A stretch of 31,009 nt of DNA, from positions 1-31,009 of the forward strand of contig JAJNPS010000008.1 in NCBI GenBank assembly GCA_021155205.1, read 5' to 3'. The notes beneath the pieces were generated by a model. The model made no database searches. It had not been told where the DNA came from and worked only from the letters and a program-made list of their open reading frames with translations. Positions 25,912 through 31,009 of this stretch are shown piece after piece. This DNA is from Rhodobacterales bacterium. GTDB taxonomy: Bacteria; Pseudomonadota; Alphaproteobacteria; Rhodobacterales; Rhodobacteraceae. Position 1 is the first letter of the stretch. Each line of letters begins with the position of its first letter. A program made the translations under genes and the position numbers.

Positions 25912-26068
25912 GCGTGTTCACTTCCGTTGCAATAACTGTGGGCACCGCTTCGAAACTGAGGTGCTTGATGAACACGAACGGCGAGAGGCCCGACGTCAAA
26001 ACCATCCAACCAACGCCGTTCATTGTCCCCAATGTCATCGAACCGATATTCGGCAAGGCTGGGATTGA
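25904..26068 (+). CDS. 54-aa zinc-ribbon protein coupled to the TIR gene
   Basis: This short frame reads MTERVHFRCNNCGHRFETE..., has a charged middle and ends ...VHCPQCHRTDIRQGWD. Two CxxC knuckles about 30 residues apart make a classical zinc ribbon. The ATG lies inside the end of the TIR gene (8-bp overlap), so translation is coupled. Small zinc ribbons of this kind bind nucleic acid or act as adaptor subunits. Although short, the complete pair of knuckles and the overlap argue that it is real. Confidence 0.72.
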   Translation: MTERVHFRCNNCGHRFETEVLDEHERREARRQNHPTNAVHCPQCHRTDIRQGWD

Positions 26069-26090
26069 CCGCCTTGAAGGAAGAACACGC

Positions 26091-26612
26091 ATGCGAAGCA
26101 CTTTGAACGTCAGATCATCGGTTCTGGGCGATGAGCCGAAAGGGACGCTGTTTCTCCTAAAGAGGTACCTTCATCAGCCGATCTTTGGCATCAAGCTCTC
26201 CGAACCGGTGGATCAGCCCAACGGCAAACCGACAGTCCTGCTCTTGAATCCTGACTTCGGCCGCGAGGGCGAAGCCGATTGGCACCGGATTTTCCAATGG
26301 GAAGCAGATGAGCGGTGTGTTTCCTTCGGGACGCAGTGGATTATCCAGCCTGATTTCGCTGCCGCTTCGCTGTCTGACATGAACGATCCGCAGCAAGAGG
26401 CATGCTTGACGATCGGACCCGAGGGCATTCATTTCCGTGCGGCGCCTGGTGATGGCTTCCGCGGCACCTATCGCCATTTCGTCCACGTGGATACGCTGGA
26501 ACTGGCGAAGGACCTCGGCAATGCAGCCTTCCACCTTACAGGTTACCGAATTTTCTTGAACCAAGGAGACTGGGACAGTAGGCGCCCGCCGATCTATCAA
26601 CGTGGCGTATAG
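26091..26612 (+). CDS. Unrecognised 173-aa protein, third gene of the TIR cassette
   Basis: I do not recognise a family. The protein is soluble and mixed alpha/beta, with strands such as TLFLLKRYL, PTVLLLNPDFG, FGTQWIIQPDF and YRHFVHVDTLELA. It lacks an obvious catalytic motif and a signal peptide. ATG 26091 has AAGGAAG 8 bp upstream and lies 22 bp after the zinc-ribbon gene. A longer frame from 25914 would overlap that gene and lacks a ribosome site. The operon position suggests it belongs with the TIR effector, perhaps as a sensor or inhibitor. Confidence 0.72.
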   Translation: MRSTLNVRSSVLGDEPKGTLFLLKRYLHQPIFGIKLSEPVDQPNGKPTVLLLNPDFGREGEADWHRIFQWEADERCVSFGTQWIIQPDFAAASLSDMNDPQQEACLTIGPEGIHFRAAPGDGFRGTYRHFVHVDTLELAKDLGNAAFHLTGYRIFLNQGDWDSRRPPIYQRGV

Positions 26613-26872
26613 GCGTCAGCCGACCTGTCTGCTAGGGCGCGGAACCGCGTTTCCGCCTTGCCACCGGTCTGCATTCTGCCGGACGCGCCGAGAGTTGCAT
26701 GAACGAACGCTTTACCGATGTCGATCTCAAATTACATAATCAAAATTATGCGAGAACGCTTAGGGCGGCGGCCCGAACGCACTTCTTCGCCGATCACAGC
26801 GGCGCGCGTTGCCCTTTCGTTTCGCTTCTGGTCCAGTCGTGCGGCACGAAGTTGAGCTGAGGCGGCACCAAG

Positions 26873-27235
26873 ATGAAGACCTCAAATGGCGATCTCGCCC
26901 GTTGGCCGGACCCGGCCGGCGCAAACGCCCGCCGCAGCGTCTTCGCGCAGGACCTTGTCGTCGAAGGCGATGCCACCTCCAGTGGACCGATCGAGGTCCA
27001 AGGCAACGTAATTGGCTCATTGCGGGCGCCGGAGATCACCGTGGCTGGTTCTGGTCGTGTTGAAGGTTCAATCGTCGCCCACGACCTCATCGTGCTTGGG
27101 GCGGTTTCCGGCACGGTCTCAGCGCGAAACGTTCAGCTCGCGCCGAGTGCGGTCGTGCAGGCCGACGTCACCCATGAGCGGATCGCCATCGAGGCCGGTG
27201 CCGAGCTGGAGGGCAGGCTTCAGCGTAAGGCCTGA
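26873..27235 (+). CDS. Bactofilin
   Basis: The 120-aa protein is a polymer-forming bactofilin (DUF583). After a short polar N-terminus (about 1-22) it has a repeating beta-helix pattern with turns at Gly/Asn every 6-8 residues: LVVEGDATSSGPIEVQGNVIG, LIVLGAVSGTVSARN, IAIEAGAELEGRL. Bactofilins make filaments that scaffold cell-wall enzymes or position DNA-segregation proteins. No membrane anchor is seen. The stop lies 6 bp from the stop of the convergent WGR gene. Given the nearby ParA/VirC1-like ATPase, a role in element partitioning is possible but unproven. Confidence 0.85.
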   Translation: MKTSNGDLARWPDPAGANARRSVFAQDLVVEGDATSSGPIEVQGNVIGSLRAPEITVAGSGRVEGSIVAHDLIVLGAVSGTVSARNVQLAPSAVVQADVTHERIAIEAGAELEGRLQRKA

Positions 27236-27241
27236 CAGATC

Positions 27242-27502
27242 TCACACCGCAAGGTCTGGCGGCAGCATTTGGCCGGCAGGCAGATAGCCCCGCCGCATCT
27301 TCTGTCGAAGGGTTTGCAATGCCACCTTCTTCGCGTCCTCCACGGTGGCGCAGGTCTCGATACTCGTCCGCCCGTGCGTTCCAATCCGGCCCCAGGTTCG
27401 CAAGACGGAGATGTCTCCGAACAGCGTCGCCGCAACATCGATGCAGTAGAACCGCGCCATGTTGGCCTCTGGGTCGATGCAGTGCAGATGTGACAGAGCC
27501 AT
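27242..27502 (-). CDS. Small WGR-domain protein
   Basis: The 86-aa protein is nearly all one WGR domain (about 14-80): MARFYCIDVAATLFGD, then VLRTWGRIGTHGRT with the family-naming Trp-Gly-Arg, and a final helix (VEDAKKVALQTLRQKMRRGY). WGR domains bind nucleic acid in PARPs, and stand-alone versions occur on alphaproteobacterial plasmids without a known role. The ATG at 27502 has GGAGG 6 bp upstream; an internal Met at about 27460 also has a plausible site. It converges on the bactofilin gene. Confidence 0.85.
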   Translation of the reverse strand: MALSHLHCIDPEANMARFYCIDVAATLFGDISVLRTWGRIGTHGRTSIETCATVEDAKKVALQTLRQKMRRGYLPAGQMLPPDLAV

Positions 27503-27556
27503 GGCGGTCCTCCCCCCGCAGAGACTCCGCCTTGCCGCTCTCCAAGTCCAATTGCA

Positions 27557-27590
27557 TTTCTGAATCGATCCGGGCGATCCGATTCAGAAA
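27557..27590. other. Perfect 11-bp inverted repeat between small genes
   Basis: TTTCTGAATCG (27557-27567) and its exact reverse complement (27580-27590) are separated by 12 bp. It lies between the stop of the 69-aa gene and the start of the WGR gene. No T-run follows on either strand, so an operator upstream of the WGR gene is as likely as a terminator. Confidence 0.55.
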
Positions 27591-27599
27591 GCTGATGGG

Positions 27600-27809
27600 T
27601 CACTGCGACGGATCGCCCGGTGTTTCCTCGACAACCTCGACCCAGAGGACGCCACGCAGGGTTTCTTCCGGGACCAGCCACACGGTCCTGAAACGGCCAT
27701 TCACGGTGCGATGCCGTTCTGCAACGAGTTCCCGGTCTCCGCGGTCAATCCGCCACAGGCGACGATCGATGGTCGGGCTTTTGGAGCTGCTTCTAGCGAC
27801 CTCTTTCAT
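27600..27809 (-). CDS. Hypothetical 69-aa protein
   Basis: This is a small basic protein with a Ser/Lys-rich start, then RRLWRIDRGDRELVAERHRT and a hydrophobic strand-rich second half (RTVWLVPEETLRGVLWVEVVEE). I do not recognise it. It is supported mainly by a GGAGG ribosome site 5 bp before the ATG at 27809. It is probably in the same transcription direction as the WGR gene downstream. Confidence 0.5.
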   Translation of the reverse strand: MKEVARSSSKSPTIDRRLWRIDRGDRELVAERHRTVNGRFRTVWLVPEETLRGVLWVEVVEETPGDPSQ

Positions 27810-27933
27810 GCCGGCCTCCGGTCATCTGCTGACGGCTAGCGGTCATGGACATGAACTCTGTCAGAACATATCTAGCGATATCAGAAGTGGTGCTTTGCTG
27901 TCGCCACGCGAACCACGAAAGGCTTTCCTGTCG

Positions 27934-28359
27934 ATGCATATCCTGTCCCCCGTTCTGGTTGTTTCCACGTTTGCGGCGATGACTGTTCCCGTCCACGCGC
28001 TTGACGCCTGGACGATCGGTGTCGAACGTGGCCTGCCGACCTACGCGCTCACCAGCGAGGCGGGTGAGCTGCGACTTGCCTGCGATCCGGATCGCGTCTT
28101 CGGCCCCACGCCCAACGGCGTGCTCGTAGTTCGCTTCGACAAGGACGCCGCTCCAGACATGGTCGTCGTTCTCGCAAAGTCGGGCGAGCAGGCCCGCCTG
28201 CCGGTCAAGAACGGCATCGCCGCACAGGCATCGGTTGACGCAGCGGACTGGTCGAAAATGGTGGCTACCTTCCGCACAGGCGGCGAGTTCGCAATGGTCA
28301 CCAGCACTGACAGCCTGACCTTCGAGACAGCGCCGCTGCCCGATCTTGCCTGCGACTGA
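27934..28359 (+). CDS. Predicted secreted/periplasmic protein, 141 aa
   Basis: The N-terminus has a short signal peptide (hydrophobic PVLVVSTFAAMTV, then VHA, with predicted cleavage before LDAW at about residue 23). The mature part of about 118 residues is mostly beta (WTIGVERGLPTYALTSEAG, LRLACDPDRVFG, FAMVTSTDSLTFE) with two cysteines, Cys61 and Cys140, that could form a disulfide. I do not recognise the family. ATG 27934 is chosen because the signal peptide begins there; longer readings of the frame pass through the regulatory region. It is divergent from the 69-aa gene. Confidence 0.75.
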   Translation: MHILSPVLVVSTFAAMTVPVHALDAWTIGVERGLPTYALTSEAGELRLACDPDRVFGPTPNGVLVVRFDKDAAPDMVVVLAKSGEQARLPVKNGIAAQASVDAADWSKMVATFRTGGEFAMVTSTDSLTFETAPLPDLACD

Positions 28360-28398
28360 CCGCCGGCAGTTCATCGACTTTTGTTGCATGGGTGAGGT

Positions 28399-29073
28399 CT
28401 AACTGACGCGTCGCGCCTCGATGAGCCGCGACGCGATGGCAGCGAAGAAGGCACCAACGATCGTCGCCCGTGGCTCGATCAGCCAAGGGTCATCAAGTGC
28501 CGTATGCATAGCCCGGATAGCTGAACTTTGGGCGTAGACGGTCATCGGTTCTCCGACCGCCATGTCCGTTGCTGCCATGTCGAAGATGCGCCTCGCCTCT
28601 TCGACATGCGGCGCAAGATCATCTTCCGCCAAGAGCCGCCGAAGTTCGGCCCGGGCTTCCTTGGCAAAGGCGCGCAGCATGTAGGCTGGAGTAACCTCGC
28701 CCGCGCCCGGGATCTGCTCAAGCTGCTTCTCGGCTGCCAACGGCAGCCGAAAGAGGACCACCAACTTCTCTTTCCGGGGCCTCGCCAACCCACTGGCAGC
28801 ACATTCGGGCCGCGAAGCGGGGGGCTGCGGCTGACCACTCTCCCCTTCCCTCTTCCCGGCAAACTCCGGGTCGGCCAACTGCACCGTCGTAATGCCGGAG
28901 AGCTGGGTCTTGACGCCCTCGACATTTCCTCCCTGCTCCGGCGCACGCCGTTCGGCAAGAATGCGCGATTGTACCTCGCGCGACGATCGCAGACGTGCGG
29001 CGGAGTTCTGCAGGCCCGGTTCTTCCGCCGCCGGGGAGGGTGCGACACGTGCAGGAAGGCGAAAACGGCTCAT
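28399..29073 (-). CDS. VirC2-like partner of the ParA/VirC1-like ATPase
   Basis: The 224-aa protein has a disordered, Pro/Glu-rich N-terminal half (about 1-95). Its C-terminal half (LVVLFRLPLAAEKQLEQIPG...TPAYMLRAFAKEARAELRRLL) resembles the ribbon-helix-helix type DNA-binding region of VirC2-like proteins. The start overlaps the ATPase stop by 4 bp, matching the VirC1-VirC2 pair layout. In that pair the second protein binds DNA near the transfer origin and the ATPase brings it to the secretion channel. The assignment rests on weak sequence resemblance plus context. A partition-type ParB substitute is the alternative. Confidence 0.6.
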   Translation of the reverse strand: MSRFRLPARVAPSPAAEEPGLQNSAARLRSSREVQSRILAERRAPEQGGNVEGVKTQLSGITTVQLADPEFAGKREGESGQPQPPASRPECAASGLARPRKEKLVVLFRLPLAAEKQLEQIPGAGEVTPAYMLRAFAKEARAELRRLLAEDDLAPHVEEARRIFDMAATDMAVGEPMTVYAQSSAIRAMHTALDDPWLIEPRATIVGAFFAAIASRLIEARRVS

Positions 29074-29834
29074 GCAGGGATCACCTCGTCGATCCCGGTC
29101 AGGACAAGTTCCGCAACTTCAAGCTGGCGTGTGATGGCATCCGCCACCAGCCGACCGCCGGGTGCTTTGGCGTTGGCGCGGGCCGCCGGTCCAAGGGGGC
29201 CGTGATAGCCCAGTTGTTCGAGGATCCTCGAATGCGGAACGATCACGTCGAGATGGTCGAGACGCAGGATCTCTTGAAGCACGTCCTGGTCGCGCTTTGG
29301 CAGTTGAGCCATTCCCCCTTCCCGGGTTGCGGCGTCGATGATCTTCGGCCCCGCGTCCATGACGAGGACCCGGACCGCCGGGAACCGCTCGCCGTCGGCA
29401 ATCGAGGCGCGGAGGTCGTCCATCCAGAGGACGGCGCGATGGGTCATTTCCCATTCGGCATAGACGGGACGTGCTGGGATCAGCACCAGATCGGAGATCA
29501 AGCAGAAGTCCTCGGTGTCGGTATGGGTGCCCGGTCGGGTATCGATCACGACGAGATCGACGCCCCGTGCTTCCTCGGCTTCGAGGAGCGACAGAAGCCC
29601 TTCCACACTCTCGGGCGGCGAAAGGATCGCAAGGCTCTCCGGCCATTCGGGCTTCTGAGCGCCCTCCCATGTGGCCAGTTCGAAACTGTCGCGCCAGCGG
29701 CCGAGTTGGGCATTCACGTCACCATCGATCAGGGTGACGCGACGCCCGAGGTTCAGTGCTGCAGATGCGAGAAGCATGGCGGTCGTGGTCTTGCCCGAGC
29801 CGCCTTTGGTCTGCACGATGGTAATGACTTGCAT
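29070..29834 (-). CDS. parA: ParA/VirC1-like ATPase
   Basis: The 254-aa P-loop ATPase of the ParA/MinD family has the deviant Walker A KGGSGKTTTAM (about 10-20), Walker A' LIDGDVNAQLGRW and Walker B VDLVVIDTRPG. Such proteins partition plasmids or, as VirC1, promote conjugative transfer by recruiting the relaxosome. The C-terminal extension ends in LEVAELVLTG. Start 29834 is chosen because the P-loop strand follows directly; a longer frame extends into gene-free sequence. The VirC2-like gene follows with a 4-bp overlap. Confidence 0.87.
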   Translation of the reverse strand: MQVITIVQTKGGSGKTTTAMLLASAALNLGRRVTLIDGDVNAQLGRWRDSFELATWEGAQKPEWPESLAILSPPESVEGLLSLLEAEEARGVDLVVIDTRPGTHTDTEDFCLISDLVLIPARPVYAEWEMTHRAVLWMDDLRASIADGERFPAVRVLVMDAGPKIIDAATREGGMAQLPKRDQDVLQEILRLDHLDVIVPHSRILEQLGYHGPLGPAARANAKAPGGRLVADAITRQLEVAELVLTGIDEVIPA

Positions 29835-30173
29835 GAAATGACGCCTCCACAAACGGTACTCGCTACCCCTCGCACCGACGTCCGGCGCTCTTTCATGACG
29901 CGGCGGAAGGCGATGCACCGCTGGCAAGCCAAGATCAAGCGAAGCCTTTGTAAAGGCGTCACTAATCCGACCGGCGTGCGGTGCGCTGTTTAGGCATAAG
30001 GTTGCAAGAACGTCAAATGGGATGTGCTGGAAGTTGTAACACTTTGCCGAGGCCTTCATGTTTCTTAAGGATTCCCGCAGCCGTAATGCTGCGGCGCGGC
30101 GTCCGAGCACTCCGTCGGCCTGCCCGCAATCGTGGCCGTTTGCCTTTCGGCCCATATGGCGGTTTGCATGTCA

Positions 30174-30346
30174 GCATGCCTGCATAGGTGACAGGCCGCA
30201 TACCTGCATTGGAACCTGTCCGCACGGCTTATCCGAAGGCAAGGCGACATCAGACCTCCGTCGGGGGACGATCCCGAACTTGACCCGCCAACCGGCTGCA
30301 TGCCGGACAATCTGCCTGCTTGCCTGTCCGCCTGCTTGCCTGTTCG
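30174..30346 (+). repeat. Cluster of degenerate direct repeats upstream of the ParA/VirC1-like pair
   Basis: Within the gene-free stretch 29835-30802 (968 bp), a 15-bp unit occurs twice with 2 differences (30174-30188 and 30198-30212). A 16-bp unit CCTGCTTGCCTGTCCG is repeated in tandem with 1 difference (30315-30330 and 30331-30346). All units share a CCTGC core. Repeats of this kind near parA genes often form a partition site or operator. I see no credible gene in the stretch. Confidence 0.5.
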
Positions 30347-30666
30347 CCCAGTGAAGGGTTGACGCTGCGCCGATCCAGCCTGTGGCTTCATGCCCAAAGC
30401 CATCCATGGTCCGCCTTGGTCCGCCATCGGCAGGCCTTGAAGCATCCGGAGACCCATTCCCCGGCCCCTCTTCCCTTCCCGGGCAACGCTTCCTTCAGAC
30501 TGTCATGCCCTTCCCTGCAGTCCCTCGTGGAGGGATCGCATACTTCTGGAAAACCCAGGCTTTCAAGGCACTCGACCAGTTTGGTCTCGCCTCAAACGGA
30601 GGCCTGACGGCCGGGGCGCAGGGATGCAGTCGGCGGGCCAGCCGCCGACCCCTGACGCCAAATTGA

Positions 30667-30736
30667 GTCCTCACCGGCTGCCCGGTTTCCGCAAGCGGGC
30701 TCCTCTGCGGAGGAGCGGAAACCGGCCGGTGAGGAC
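30667..30736. other. Long imperfect palindrome, candidate part of an oriT
   Basis: GTCCTCACCGG (30667-30677) pairs with CCGGTGAGGAC (30726-30736). CCGGTTTCCG pairs with CGGAAACCGG, and CTCCTC with GAGGAG around a TGCG loop. The result is a 70-nt hairpin with two internal bulges. It lies about 65 bp before the MobC-like gene, the usual place for a transfer origin. No nick-site consensus was recognised, so a terminator or operator remains possible. Confidence 0.5.
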
Positions 30737-30802
30737 GGTTGGCAGGAACGGTGGTGTGTGGTACATGATGCGCAATGACTGCAAAACACATGTAATGATG
30801 CA

Positions 30803-31009
30803 ATGCCTCGCTCACGCCTGACCTCTACTGAGACTGCCGCCATCACGGCGCGGCTCCTCGCTGGCGAGAGCGTCGCGGCCGTGGCGAGGTCGATGGGCCG
30901 TTCTCGCCAGGCACTGTCACGGCTCAAGGGCAACCTCGACCGGAAGGAGGTGCGGCGGCTTTCGGTAAAGCTGAACATCCGCATCACGGAAGACGAGCAT
31001 GCAGCCTTT
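30803..31009 (+). CDS. MobC-like mobilization protein, N-terminal part (cut by window edge)
   Basis: The 69 visible codons begin MPRSRLTSTETAAITARLLA. A helix-turn-helix-like segment (ESVAAVARSMGRSRQALSRL) is followed by LSVKLNIRITEDEHAAF, which looks like the start of a ribbon-helix-helix domain of the MobC/relaxosome type. Such proteins bind near oriT and help the relaxase. Context supports this: a long palindrome lies just upstream and a VirC1-like gene is nearby. The rest of the gene is outside the window, so another plasmid DNA-binding protein is possible. Confidence 0.6.
   Translation, partial: MPRSRLTSTETAAITARLLAGESVAAVARSMGRSRQALSRLKGNLDRKEVRRLSVKLNIRITEDEHAAF

Noticed and set aside
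25914..26090. Upstream extension of the 173-aa gene
   Set aside because: It overlaps the zinc-ribbon gene in another frame and lacks a ribosome site, whereas 26091 has one.
24970..26612. Classical Thoeris system
   Set aside because: A TIR gene is present but there is no ThsA (SIR2-SLOG) partner; the SIR2 gene here belongs to a HerA operon about 8 kb away.
26690..26760. CATAAT/ATTATG repeat resembling RIT termini as a possible second RIT site
   Set aside because: Only a 6-bp inverted pair around AT-rich sequence is present, without the GCCGCATGGCC part or a recombinase gene nearby.
30300..30350. CRISPR-like short repeats
   Set aside because: There are only two adjacent 16-bp units with no spacers and no cas genes; they are tandem repeats, not an array.
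30495..30815. Minus-strand frame (106 codons) across the long palindrome
   Set aside because: It spans the 70-nt hairpin and the MobC-like start, has no ribosome site and shows no family resemblance.

Overview
The window is GC-rich accessory DNA from an alphaproteobacterium, probably Rhodobacterales. The family repertoire points that way: a DarB-like methylase/helicase next to a Toprim protein, a DUF2493 protein, a KTSC protein, a bactofilin and a VirC1/VirC2-like pair. Two promoters also carry the GTTC-N7-GTTC LexA box typical of this class. ParA-like and MobC-like genes at the right end suggest a conjugative or mobilizable plasmid or an integrated element. No rRNA, tRNA or CRISPR array was seen.

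Layout. (1) 1-8.3 kb and 7.5-14.2 kb hold two diverged copies of one backbone module in opposite orientation. Each copy has a Toprim gene, a methylase/helicase gene, a divergent 98-aa gene with a predicted SOS promoter, a 214-aa conserved gene, and the last codons of a truncated gene. Between the copies, at about 4112-7534, lies a RIT element: three overlapping tyrosine recombinase genes inside perfect 33-bp terminal inverted repeats. The left copy is decayed. An IS3-family element cuts the Toprim 3' end, the methylase/helicase is reduced in frame from about 1450 to 237 residues, and a nucleotidyltransferase toxin-like pair sits between two genes that abut in the right copy. The right copy is intact and is followed by a structured intergenic element and a DUF2493/SLOG gene.

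(2) 15.5-26.6 kb is a defense island. It holds a SIR2-HerA operon with a third, 4-bp-overlapping KTSC gene; a WYL regulator divergent from an sbcD-sbcC-zinc-protein operon; a small internally duplicated protein; and a TIR gene followed by a tiny zinc-ribbon gene and an unrecognised 173-aa gene.

(3) 26.8-31 kb holds backbone genes: a bactofilin, a small WGR protein, a small hypothetical, a secreted protein, a ParA/VirC1-like ATPase with a VirC2-like partner, a repeat-bearing noncoding stretch, a long hairpin that could be part of an oriT, and the start of a MobC-like gene.

The best candidates for an undescribed system are the TIR / zinc-ribbon / 173-aa cassette, the KTSC addition to SIR2-HerA, and the WYL-controlled SbcDC plus zinc protein. 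The most striking structural feature is the mirror-image backbone duplication joined through one RIT element at the same gene position on both sides.
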